Source: Paragordius varius
Lineage: Eukaryota > Nematomorpha
Assembly: GCA_964247055.1 (NCBI GenBank)
Contig: OZ176053.1
Coordinates: 248,001 to 312,000, forward strand
DNA: 64,000 nucleotides
Direction of reading: 5' to 3'
Below, in pieces: positions 24,182 to 34,600 of this stretch (the first letter of the stretch is position 1; the number at the start of each line of letters is the position of its first letter). Both the position numbers and the translations under genes were made by a program. The notes under the pieces were generated by a model. That model searched no databases. It was not told the origin of the DNA and saw nothing but the letters and a program-made list of their open reading frames with translations.

Positions 24182-24439
24182 TTTTAATTTAAATGGGTTT
24201 TCTCAATTTAAATTATATTTTGTATGTTAAAGTGTTTTTTAGAAACCTCAGATTAAATAATCTAAAATTTTTTTTGATAAAAAATATAGATTCCATCTCG
24301 TATGTTTTATCTCCTTTGGATTTATATATTGGGCCCGTGGTTTTTTGCAGGTGCTAATGAAGGACCCATTACAGATGAAACCGCTGATAAAAAACAAAAG
24401 AAAATGGATCGAAGAATGCGAAAATTCAATAATCGATAA
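22913..24439 (+). CDS. TMEM208: TMEM208 (SND2/Hnd2-type ER targeting membrane protein)
   Basis: Exons 22913-22921, 22961-23059, 23088-23129, 23169-23272, 23307-23391 and 24290-24439 join in phase to 162 residues (human about 173). Landmarks are the basic N-terminus GKEKTKGHKQI, then ETENNATINFYSIAF, a second hydrophobic block, and GIAEHLKDVIILL. YLLWIYILGPWFFAG and a lysine/arginine-rich tail ending KMDRRMRKFNNR follow. The family has four hydrophobic segments in the ER membrane and works in SRP-independent targeting of proteins to the ER. The first exon codes only three residues. Four of five introns are 28-39 nt. The fifth (898 nt) contains two family B MITEs. It shares a 45-bp gap with NFS1. 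None of the short exons alone would be called by an ORF scan. Confidence 0.88.
22922..22960 (+). other. 39-nt intron 1 of TMEM208
   Basis: GTATAATTC...ATTTTTAG. It joins MFN to VKPGKEK in phase 0. The three-residue first exon makes this the least certain of the short introns. Confidence 0.55.
23060..23087 (+). other. 28-nt intron 2 of TMEM208
   Basis: GTTTTTTG...TTTTGCAG with a pyrimidine-rich body. It joins AFLIIT to IIHLAGKY. Confidence 0.65.
23130..23168 (+). other. 39-nt intron 3 of TMEM208
   Basis: GTTAAAGA...ATTTTAG. It joins MLGWYS to IMSFFSIF, and the result has the length expected between the family's first and second membrane segments. Confidence 0.6.
23273..23306 (+). other. 34-nt intron 4 of TMEM208
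   Basis: GTATATTATT...AAATTTAG splits the Glu codon of GIAEHLKDV, which is strongly conserved in TMEM208 (GMAEHLKDV). This is the best-supported of the tiny introns in this gene. Confidence 0.8.
23469..23705. repeat. palindromic MITE, family B (TMEM208 intron 5, first copy)
   Basis: TATACCATTTATAAAAT at the left and AAAATGGTATGGTATA at the right, with GGGTGAATTC and GGTGAATTTGAG units. It is degenerate at the left. Confidence 0.5.
23735..24001. repeat. palindromic MITE, family B (TMEM208 intron 5, second copy)
   Basis: TATACTTTACAATTCAAATT at the left and GAAGTTTAAATAGTATA at the right, with the usual opposing CACCC and GGGTG units. Confidence 0.55.
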
Positions 24440-25305
24440 AATAAAAAATCACAAGATATACCAAAATATTGAAATAAATTAATATTATGATAAAACTTAT
24501 AATTTGATTTATCTTTTAAATGGTCATTAAGAACAAGAAGGGTATCTATTCGAAATATATATGTGGGCATTAATAATAATTTAATTGAATACCAAACATA
24601 ACACACTGTAAAATGCAAACAAAATGTATAACAATTTTTTTTAATTTGAATGGACAATTGGATGGACAATATTTAGTAAATTTAATTAGGTAACATCAAT
24701 TTTACAAAGATTTTGTCTATCATCATTTATACCTGCGAATTACGGATTTCCAAATTTAGGGCGTCGGGTGTGCGACACTTTAGCTTTAGAAACTTATTTG
24801 GTTAAAACATTTCATACATATATTTATATATATATATATATATATCGTAAAGTTTAATCAGCCATATTTCAGTGGAATTATTATTATAGATCGTTGTTTC
24901 TCCAGCATTAACTAGCTTCCATAATATGCAACATCACCCAAAATTTCTTTGATATCCATTTAATTTTTTAACAAAATCGTGAATTTCACAAAAACAGGGT
25001 ATTCCTCTAAACCATTCATATTATTTATTAAACAGAATAAATTAATATGCATTATCTTTTCGCTATATTAAATGGGTCCTAGTTTTTATATTTAAACTTT
25101 TGTAGTTTACTGTCTGCTTCCAGTAGTATTTTGACACTACTTCAATGCAATATATCTAATTAAAGATTAATATATATATATATATATATATATATAATAA
25201 TGTTAAATAAAATGAATGGTTTATTTAATATAAGTCAAAAATCAATTTCCCATTACAACCTAAGAGGGCCTGTTTTTTTTTATTTTAATTTATTTTCAAA
25301 ATTTA
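24440..25305. other. intergenic gap between convergent TMEM208 and EMC8
   Basis: No gene or element end seen. It contains (AT)n tracts at about 24823-24845 and 25171-25195. A minus open frame covering 24322-24669 is the shadow of the TMEM208 last exon and its 3' flank. Confidence 0.5.
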
Positions 25306-26071
25306 TTAAGTGGCTATTTTCGAAACTAAAATATTAATTTCATTATTGCGCCAATCTAGCGCCAAATTATTGAGATGATCTTCGAAATCTATAATTGGAT
25401 TTAAGGTTTGATTTGCGGCATTGGTTTTTTTCTGTGAATGCGCTCCTTTGTTCAAATCAACAATTGGTTCAATTTTGACATCGGTACTGTAAAAAATATG
25501 AATGAAATGTTTTATTAAAAAAAGATATATTTTAAATCTAGAAAATTTGAAAAGTTTTAAATGATACAAAAAAACTTTTAAATGTAGAATACAATGTTAC
25601 ATTAAAATGTAAATTTCAAAAATACTTTATTCGATATTTCCCGTCAACTAATGTATAAATATGGTAGGATTCCGTATTTTGATTATCAATCTGGATTAAT
25701 ATGGAAGTTCCATTGACAGTTGCTATTTTTTCACCTATTTTAATAGCAAAAGCATCGGGTCTAAATAATATAAAACAATTGCCATACTCTAACGATGTTT
25801 TCTTGTTATCATAGCCTTGATAAAATCCCAAGATTTGATATCCAAAATTATCACAAATGCAATCTATTTGAGTCATAGCAACTTCAAGCATGGGAGTTAG
25901 GGTTGTATTGTTATGTAAACATGGATAAGCATCAACTATGCAAATTTCATTATCTTTCTTGTATCCAACTAGCAGACCATTTATATTTTCCACATATTTT
26001 TTGGAATGAAGATAAATTTTTGTAACTGCAAGTGAATCTAAAGTTATCAAATTTTTTGATTTTTCAATCAT
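25306..26071 (-). CDS. EMC8: ER membrane protein complex subunit 8/9 (EMC8-like)
   Basis: Exons on the minus strand are 26071-25788, 25760-25626 and 25486-25306, 199 residues (human 210). The MPN-fold landmarks of EMC8/9 are visible: TLDSLAVTKIYLHSKKY, NGLLVGY, VDAYPCLHN, LTPMLEVAMTQID, ILGFYQ and EKIA. ILIQIDN and the C-terminal DFEDHLNNLALDWRNNEIN follow. As in the family, no JAMM zinc motif is seen, so it should be structural. It sits on the cytosolic side of the EMC insertase that places tail-anchored and multipass proteins in the ER membrane. Intron 1 is 27 nt, a multiple of three and without a stop. A plain ORF would therefore include nine extra residues (YGNCFILFR region) that homologs lack. 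Intron 2 is 139 nt. EMC8 and EMC9 cannot be separated here. Confidence 0.9.
25761..25787 (-). other. 27-nt, stop-free spliceosomal intron of EMC8
   Basis: GTATGGCAAT...TATTTAG. Removal joins KKTSLE to PDAFAIKIG, which aligns to the gap-free family sequence near KDASPNQVAEKVA. Reading through would insert nine hydrophobic residues without changing frame. Confidence 0.75.
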
Positions 26072-26382
26072 ATTTAGTTATGCTGGCGCAAACACCAATT
26101 GTTAAAATAATATAATTGGTTCCATAATTTTTAAAATTCTATTAACACTTGGATGCAACACATTCATTTTAGTCCTTCGATTCAGAGGATAATTGGATAC
26201 CCCAGGTCTGTTTAAAATTTAATAATTTAAAAATTATGGAATGAATTGAGATCTTGGCAAAAAATAGCACATTTATAACATTACTGAACTGTAATATATA
26301 AAAATTTTCATACAAAAATACTTGATATCACCTTTTTTAAGGTAAAACTATAGGGAAAAAATTTAGTCAACATGACATGTGT

Positions 26383-29300
26383 TGGTTGGTTGGTTTTTCC
26401 TAAGTCGTAAACGACTTTTTGGATATAGTTTTAACTATTTCTTTCCATTTTTTTCTATCTTTAACCGCTATATTGAGCTCTTTCAGTGTCATTTTGGTCT
26501 CTTCTTTTATCATATCCAACCACCTCATCGGTGGTCGGCCTCGTTTCCTTTGCCCTTCTACCTTCCCAAACATTGTATCTTTCTCCAGAGAATTCGATCG
26601 CATGACATGACCAAAATATGTTAACTTTCTTTTTAGAATTATCTCCATGATGTTTGTTTTAGGTTTTATTTCTGTAGTTAGACTTTCATTCTTAATTTTA
26701 TCCTTCCAGGTGTATCCTAGCATCCTACGCCAGCAGCTCCTTTCAAAAGCCATGAGCCTTTCTTTGTCCCTTTTTTTGAGGGTCCAACTCTCACATCCAT
26801 ATGTGGTGACCGGGAGAACGAAACAGTAGAGTAATCTTTTTTTGGTTTCAACTCCTACGCTTTTGTTTTTCCAAATCTTTATTAATTTGGTCATCGCTTC
26901 TCTACCCAATCCTATTCTCTTTCTGATGTCAGGAGTTGAAGACCCATCCTCTGAAATTATTGCGCCCAAAAACGTTAACTGTTTAACTATTTCTATTTCT
27001 ACTCCTTCTATTATAATTGTAGGCTTTTTTCCTGTACATAATATTTTGGTTTTGTTAGGATTAAGCCTAAGACCATACCTCAAACTTTCCTTTCGAATCT
27101 CTTCAATCAATTCCTTCAAATCATTTGCACTTTCAGCTATAAGAGTGGTATCGTCTGCAAACCTTAAATTATTGATTGTTCTCCCTCCTATTTTTACTCC
27201 TATATTTTTACCATCCAACTTCCTCATTATCATTTCTGTGCACATATTGAACAGATAAGGGGATAAGCAACACCCTTGTCTGACTCCTTTCAAGATTGGT
27301 ATTTCGTCTGTGTCCCCCGCTGGTGTTCTAATAATCGCTCTTTGTTTTACATACAGAGAGCTAATCAATCTTATTAAGTGAGACGATACCCCTACTAACT
27401 TTAATGTTTCCCACAAGGAGTCATAGTTAATTGAATCGAATGCTTGTCTGTAATCAATAAAACACATGTATAATTCTTTCTGGAACTCTTTTGATGTTTC
27501 CATTATCCTTCTCATGTTTGAGATATGGTCTCTTGTGCTTTTTCCCTTCATAAATCCAGCTTGATTTTCTGGTATTTCTGTCTGTATGATACTGTGCATT
27601 CTGTTTTGTATTACTTTTAGTAAGACCTTACTAGCGTGGCTAATAAGAGATATGTTCCGATAATTCTCGCATTGGAGTACATCTCCTTTTTTATATATTG
27701 GGAGATATACAGATGATGCCCAATCGTTTGGCCACTCACATGTTTCCCACACCTTTTGACATAGCTGGTGTAACTTTTCAACGGGAATAGCTTTTATGAA
27801 CTCTATTGGGATATTGTCTAATCCCGTCGCTTTGTTGTTAGGAATTTGTTTTAAGGCTAATTCAACCTCCTCTCTTAATATATCTGGATCACGTTCTTCT
27901 TCTTTTAATTGCAACACCTTTGTTTGAGGAGCCTGATAGAGTTTTTGGGTGTATTCCTTCCATCTTTCTCGTACTTCTGTTTGTTTGCACAATATGGTGC
28001 CATTCTCTTTTTTAATCTTTTGTGATGATATAAAAGGTTTATGAGTCATTTGCTTCAGTTTCTGGAACATTGGTTGCATTAATCCTTTTTTGTTATTTAA
28101 TTCCACTTCCAGACATTGTTTATTAAGAAAATCTTCGTAATCCTTCCTTGTTTGTCGTTGAAATTCTTTGTTATATAATTTTACCATTTTATTATCACCT
28201 CTTGATTTAGCTTTTCTCCTCTTTTCTGCTATCTCTATACTCTTTTCTGATATCCATTTGTTATCTTTCCTCTTTACTCTCTGCACTTTTTCTTTTGCCA
28301 CTTCATTAACAACATTTTTTATCGTTCCCCATAATTGTTCTGAGCTACATCCATTGTCCAATCTTTCTAATCTATCTTTGGTTTCTGTTCTAAAACTATT
28401 TGGAATGTTCCGAGTGTCATATCTGTATATCTGTTTAACCTTATTTTTAATTATTTTAAGTTTGATTTTGGTTATTAAAAGCTCATGATCGCTAGAGCAA
28501 TCGCTGCTTTTGCTTGTTTTGGTATCAATTATAGAGCTTTTCCATTTTTGAGGACACATTATGTAATCAATTTGATTCTTATATTTACCACATGGAGAGG
28601 TCCATGTGTATAACCTCCTATTGTGTTGTGGAAACCATGTGTTGGTTATCATCATCTCATTTTCTTGACAAAAATTGATCAGTGCTTCCCCGGCCTCGTT
28701 TCGTTCTCCCAATCCATATGGCCCGACTATTTGATCTACTCTACCTCTACCAACTTTGCTGTTCCAATCCCCTCCTATGATAATCATATCTCCTTTGTTC
28801 GTTTCATCCAAAACTATTTGCAACGTTGCATAAAAGTCCTCTATGTCTTCTTTGGGAGCGTTTGACGTAGGAGCATAGACTACTATGTATGTAAATTTAA
28901 GTGGCTTGGCATTCAGCCTAATACTCATGATTCTGGGTGTATATGGTGTATAACTAATGAGACTTTTATTTAATTTGTTTTTTATTAATACTGCAACGCC
29001 TTCAGATTTCTGGTCATCTCTCCCCGATCTTAACAATGTATAATTTTCGTTTTGTACTTTCGCGCTACCTTTTTGCTTGGTTTCCGTTAGACCCAGTATA
29101 TCTATGTTCAATCTTTCCATTTCCTTTTCAATTATCACTTGTTTGGTTGATGTTAAGGAACGTACATTCCAGCATCCAACTTTGAAAATTCTTGTTAAGT
29201 TCATTTAGTAAAACTATTTTTTGGCAGTAATAAACGAGGGTGGTTTGCCATTGCCTTCCCTCTCACTTACCCTCTTTACAAAAAATAAATATCTAGAATA

Positions 29301-29692
29301 ATTAAAATTAAAGAGTAATCTTTATAAATGTTGTTAATTTGGATAAATTAAAAATATTGATATTTTGCTCTGTCTGGCAATCATAAAGGAAAAATATAAA
29401 GAAATTATGGCTAGGCTAGTAAAAATAAAATAATTAGGCACCAAGGAGTAGAGAAAAAAAAGAGAGAGATCTGTATAACAATGATTTTTGATGACTTAAG
29501 AATTATGTTACTCTTTAAATTACATACTTAGCATACAAATAAAATAAAAACTCTACAAAACAAAGAAAAAGATTAATAATTACTGAAAGGAAACTTATTT
29601 TTTAAATATATTTATAGTATATAATAAAAAATACTATCCTGAATATCCTCCCGCTTTCAATCACATGGTTTCATGCATGAAAAAATATATAT
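26383..29692 (-). mobile_element. full-length RTE-like LINE with intact ORF
   Basis: The element reads on the minus strand, with about 490 nt of 5' leader, one long ORF and a short 3' end made of repeated AACC units. An 11-bp duplication, ATGACATGTGT, flanks it (26372-26382 and 29693-29703). The leader contains AAGGCAATGGCAAACCACC, a block familiar from RTE/BovB-type elements. The uninterrupted family C copy at 46602-47156 has CATGACATATGTG at the same place, giving a related empty site. Confidence 0.8.
26400..29204 (-). CDS. LINE ORF: endonuclease plus reverse transcriptase (RTE-like), 934 aa
   Basis: It is one uninterrupted frame. The N-terminal endonuclease/exonuclease/phosphatase domain shows CWNVRSL near residue 12, LTETKQK near 40, GDWNSKVG near 146 and SSDHELL near 238, the catalytic Asn, Glu, Asp and His positions. 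The reverse transcriptase follows: GLDNIPIEFIK, NQAGFMKGKSTRDHI, FIDYRQAFDSI, GVRQGCCLSPYLF and the active-site LRFADDT near 680. The C-terminus has KRGRPPMRWLDMIKEE, usual for RTE-related proteins in invertebrates. The protein would nick target DNA and copy its RNA in place. No domain gap or stop is seen, so the copy may be young or active. The clade call within RTE is from memory of motifs. Confidence 0.92.
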   Translation of the reverse strand: MNLTRIFKVGCWNVRSLTSTKQVIIEKEMERLNIDILGLTETKQKGSAKVQNENYTLLRSGRDDQKSEGVAVLIKNKLNKSLISYTPYTPRIMSIRLNAKPLKFTYIVVYAPTSNAPKEDIEDFYATLQIVLDETNKGDMIIIGGDWNSKVGRGRVDQIVGPYGLGERNEAGEALINFCQENEMMITNTWFPQHNRRLYTWTSPCGKYKNQIDYIMCPQKWKSSIIDTKTSKSSDCSSDHELLITKIKLKIIKNKVKQIYRYDTRNIPNSFRTETKDRLERLDNGCSSEQLWGTIKNVVNEVAKEKVQRVKRKDNKWISEKSIEIAEKRRKAKSRGDNKMVKLYNKEFQRQTRKDYEDFLNKQCLEVELNNKKGLMQPMFQKLKQMTHKPFISSQKIKKENGTILCKQTEVRERWKEYTQKLYQAPQTKVLQLKEEERDPDILREEVELALKQIPNNKATGLDNIPIEFIKAIPVEKLHQLCQKVWETCEWPNDWASSVYLPIYKKGDVLQCENYRNISLISHASKVLLKVIQNRMHSIIQTEIPENQAGFMKGKSTRDHISNMRRIMETSKEFQKELYMCFIDYRQAFDSINYDSLWETLKLVGVSSHLIRLISSLYVKQRAIIRTPAGDTDEIPILKGVRQGCCLSPYLFNMCTEMIMRKLDGKNIGVKIGGRTINNLRFADDTTLIAESANDLKELIEEIRKESLRYGLRLNPNKTKILCTGKKPTIIIEGVEIEIVKQLTFLGAIISEDGSSTPDIRKRIGLGREAMTKLIKIWKNKSVGVETKKRLLYCFVLPVTTYGCESWTLKKRDKERLMAFERSCWRRMLGYTWKDKIKNESLTTEIKPKTNIMEIILKRKLTYFGHVMRSNSLEKDTMFGKVEGQRKRGRPPMRWLDMIKEETKMTLKELNIAVKDRKKWKEIVKTISKKSFTT

Positions 29693-30030
29693 ATGACATG
29701 TGTACATTAGCTAATTTTAAAAATAATACAAAATAAACCGCTTTTTCTGTTTCTATCAACGTTAAATTATTTAAATGAATAATTAACTTCATTTTAGTTT
29801 TAAAATTATACGATATTTTGCAAAAATGTTAAAAAAATGGCGTCAAATTAGTTTGATATGGAACTTAAAAAACCAAATTTTATTTGGATATTTCGGATTG
29901 TTTATATAATTTTGATTAAGATAGAAGGATAAATTTAAATTAAGACCATTTCTTTCAATATTTTTTCAATAATACAAATTTAAATATAGTCTGAGGTATT
30001 TAGATACCTCAATTTGAATCGAAGTGTTAA

Positions 30031-31657
30031 CTAACAATTTTTAAAAAGTATTTGGCATGTTTCAACTTAACAAAATATAAGATTATTTATCTTACTAAAT
30101 TCTTAAAAAATAAGCGTAGTCGAGACCGTTTTAACAATTGATAAACCCCTACAAATCTATTCTCGTAAAATAAGTGTGTACCTTCCAACAACTGCAAGGA
30201 AATTGTTAAAACCGGATGGCCCATTGCAAATATAGTTTTATTTCACAGACTCCTGTGTTCAGCCGTAAAATCCTATTTTGCTTGATTTTTTGAATAAACT
30301 ACAATTTTGACAGTTATTTTAGTTAAAATTTAATTCTCATCTCATTTATTAAATAAAAAAGATTAAATATTTTCAGTTTTATGATTTCTATACTCTTAAA
30401 TTAAAAAGCTCCAAAACACAATTGAATCAAACAGCTAATATTAAAAAATATATCATGTTTTTGCGGGTTAAATATAGCTTAAAAGGTTATTAAAGTTAAT
30501 TATTTAATACACTTTTTAACCATAATATAAATTTATATGGATATACACTAGCGATTTAGAATTTAAAGAAAAAAATGGAGGCAAAACAAGTTTGAGATGA
30601 TTTTTTACAATTTTAATTTTTTTTTAAAAAGAAATTGTATAATGCGAAGACTAAAGAAAAAATATTTTTACATTCCGCTTAATACCTAAAATACTTTTTA
30701 GATATTCATTTCAAATCTCTCTGGAAAATAAACTACCTTAAAAGGCAATGTTAATTATTTACATTGTGGTAACTGCTCCATATCAGAAAATGGCAAAATT
30801 TGCTCACATTTTATTAATTACATTTTTTAGCTAACTTTTTTTAAAAAAAATATCACTAAAATTAACCATATAAAAAACCAATCGAAATTTTAGATATGGA
30901 ACCCGAACTCAAATTTTTGGACCGTCCAAATCGGCAGTTTTCTCAAAATAAAGGCAAAAAAAGCTTAGATGGGGCGATAAATAAACAAATTATATATTTT
31001 AACGTCAAAATAGTTTTTCCTTAAAAATATTTATAGCGAATTTTTTTGAAACGTAATTCATGCTATTTTAAATCAAGATTTGAAACGGCATAAAAACACA
31101 TAATCATAATGTTCTCAACATTTACACAGGAGTTTCTGAATTAAAATGACTTCTTGTTAAATATACAAAATGTATTTAGCATGAATTCGAGGACGAACGA
31201 ATTTCTTTATAAAAAATTTCAGCATTATCAAATTCTATAAAAAAAGTTGTTTTATATAATTTAAAAAAACGTTTTTATACCGTTTCATATTTTAAAATAA
31301 GAGGGACCCCAAAACAAATTTTGCCTAAAAATTAATAAAATAAAAAGGTTGGATAATCGTGTTTTTTAGCACCTTTCAGAATTTGACCTTAAAAGCCCAA
31401 AAATAAAAATTCGGTAAATGATAAGGTGTTTAATAAAAACATTATTGGGAGGCAATTTGAAAGTTTATAACATATCATAGTTAATAACTAATATCTTGGA
31501 CTCGTTTGCAAGATTAAAAAATTGATCACACCATATTATAAAAAAAACAAATAATAAAATTTAAAAACTATACATAGCTATTATTTATTGGTAAAAACTA
31601 ATGTAATAAAGCTATAAACATTTATTAATTAATATACTCTTATCTATTTAATTTTAT
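30031..31657. other. AT-rich intergenic stretch downstream of NUDCD1
   Basis: No open frame with family resemblance, RNA gene or terminal repeat was recognised. The base composition is uniform and AT-rich. Confidence 0.5.
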
Positions 31658-34600
31658 TTACACCTCAACCACCCATATACGATTAGGACTAAGGACCATG
31701 ATATTTGTTGGATTTAAAACCATCCCTAAAATAGTTGTATTGTTTAAGGCATTATGATTTCCTTTAACTGTTGAAGAGTTGAGATCGCCATTATTTGGCT
31801 TATTTTCATTAGAGCTTTCAACGCCCCCCTTTCCATAATCAAGAGTTATGAGTTTTTGCATAGCATACTTTGAATCAGAGTCACCACCTCCATAAATTTT
31901 TCCAGTTTTTCGATTTTTTAGTATGGGTTCTTTTGATTCCAACGTCGTATTATTCATCTACATAAAAAAAGAAATAATTGGTAAATGATTTATCAATATA
32001 GGAAATAATTGGTATAATACGAAATAGCAATATATAAGTAAATATGTCTCTTTATAAAAACTATAACTTAAAAGGACTGGTATGATAAACCATATTTTTA
32101 AATCTGAAAAATATGGGGTTTTGGGCTGCACACCATATACCACAATCCCGTGTATTCAATCATATTGAGAATTCAAAAAATGTATCGTTAACCTTGTCAA
32201 AAAATGATATAAAATTTTTAAGACTTATTATTACTCATAGTGTTTTAATTCTGTTCGTTTAAAACTCTTTTTACTTTACTAGAGTTTAAATTTAGTTTTA
32301 GCATGTTTAAATACTCGATGTCCTTGGCGTGATTTAAAATACAAAAATATGTGATTAGTAAAATCTGCAATGGCACAGTAAGGCCCAGTTGGTCGATCTA
32401 TGCGTTCTGCCAAATCTTGATATTCAAATTTATCAATTTTGTTTTCGGTTTTTCCATGATTTGAATCTTTATTATGACTATTAATATAGTCACCAACATA
32501 AGCTGCAATAAATTTACGAGTTTCTTTGGATGCAATGACATAACCCAGGGCTTCAAACGTTAAAATATTTTGCCAGATAGATTGGTGCCGGTCTTTAGAA
32601 TCTTTTGTGAAATTGTATAATTATAATATGAGATTAATGTTAACAAACGCTGATTTTAGTGTTAATAAGGATTTATAATCCTGGATAAAAAAGATTAAAA
32701 ATTTAAAGTAAACCAACCCCCTTTCTTATTTATTAAACTATAAATTTAAATATTTATTGTTGTTTCTCTACCCACATGGTAAAAATAAGCCAACATTAAA
32801 CACACCCATTTATATATTTTAAACAAAATGGTATATCATTATTCACATAAAATATTAATATATGTGTTATAAAAATTATTATTAAGCTTAAAAGTTTAAT
32901 TTTTCAGATTTATTAAGAGCAAAAAAGGTTATGATGCAGATATTTAACCCTCCTTTTTACTCCGACGTTTAAGGCAAATTATATATATATATATATATTA
33001 TTAATAAGTATAATTATATTTTGCAATTTATATATATTTTTAGTTAAAGTTTAAAAATCTTTTACATGTATAAATAAATATATTTACTTAAATGGTTAGG
33101 TTTCCAAACCGTAGCATGAACATCATGTCGTAAAGCAAAAAGGGGACATTTGTCATCACTGGAGAGCGCCGTAAATAAGTATTTATTGCTACTTAGACTT
33201 GCCTATAAATATTAGGTATAATTTTTAGTATTATATAAAAAATTACAAAAATATATATATATGGTTAAATTATTAATATTTTATGGGTTACATTACAGTA
33301 AAATTAAATTAAAGATAATAGGGGTTAAAATCTGTAAGTGAAAAGTAAAAGTCCAAGCGTGCTATATAATGAGCTGAAATTACATATAGTAAAAAACAGT
33401 TATTATTGTATAAAAATTGACAGTATATATAATTATCTATACCATTACAATTAAGGCTTTTAGATACGAACATCGGAATACTAAAAGCCATATTATTCTC
33501 CGAATTATATTAAAATTTTATGTTAAAGGAATACGATAGCCTTTGGACAATACTAATTATTAAAAACACTTATAAAATTAACAGACCAATTTTTTTTAGG
33601 AAATATTTTTTAAAACCATGATTTTTCTTGGAATTAATTCATCATTTAGGGTGGCAAAATAAGTGTTAGAGATAAAATTGATAAAATTTTATATATCATC
33701 GTGATCAATACAATAGGTTATATAAAACTTATAAAATTAATTTTTTTTCTGAAAAAAAATAAACCTTTAACCTTTTTATGTTTTAGCTTTCTTTATAATT
33801 CAATTTTTATATGCATTCTCTCATCTCCATAGTAAAAAAACCCTAAAAAGAAATAAAGGAATTTAATGGTTTTTATAAAATCATGGTTAATTTCTATAAA
33901 AACCACAGATAAATTTTAACTTTCAAAAACATTTTTGTCTTTATAATATAAACTTTTGTGAAAAAAAACTCATTTTTTTCGAAAAAAAAAGCACTTGATG
34001 TGTAATGCTTAAGGTGTTGCCATCATATCTGGCAAGACAACTCTGATTGTCAGGAAAAGTGTCACATTCTTCCAATTCTTGCATGTTATAGGCGGCGGTT
34101 ATTTCTTGCATTTCAGACTTTGCGACGAATCCAACAATATCGTCACTTTTATTGCTCGATGGCTCAATAGTTTCATCCTAAAAAAGAATGAAAATTTTCT
34201 TTTAACACTTCGATTCAAATTGGGGTATCTAAGTACCCCAGACTAAATTTAAATTGAAATTTTTAAAAAACTACTGAAGGAAACGGTCCTAATTTAAATT
34301 TATGCTTCTATCCTGATAAATATTATATAAATATGCCAAATTTATTTTGTATTATTTTTTAATTTTAAAATTTGAAACATGTCACGTTGACGAAATTTTT
34401 ACCTTTCGGTTTTAGCTCAAAATAAGTAATATCAAGTATTTTTGAATTAATTTTTTTATATATTTCGGTTTATCAATGTTATATAAGTGCAAAATTTTGC
34501 CATGATTTTGATTCCTTCCATACTTTTCAAAGTATTTTATTTTAAACAGGCCTGGGGTATCCAACTACCCCAATTTGAATCGAAGGACTAAAATGAGTGT

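Larger units (their letters stand above)
26142..30030. repeat. family C inverted-end repeat, split by a LINE
   Basis: The left end TTAACACTTGGATGC (26142) and the right end GAAGTGTTAA (to 30030) are inverted. A subterminal CCTTCGATTCA block is mirrored by TTGAATCGAAG. The element proper is 26142-26382 plus 29693-30030, about 570 bp, with the LINE at 26383-29692 in between. Uninterrupted relatives lie at 34202-34618 and 46602-47156. It has no coding content and its superfamily is unclear. Confidence 0.65.

Noticed and set aside
26379-28865. Several + strand frames of 60-138 codons
   Set aside because: They are antisense shadows of the intact LINE ORF on the minus strand and show no family resemblance.
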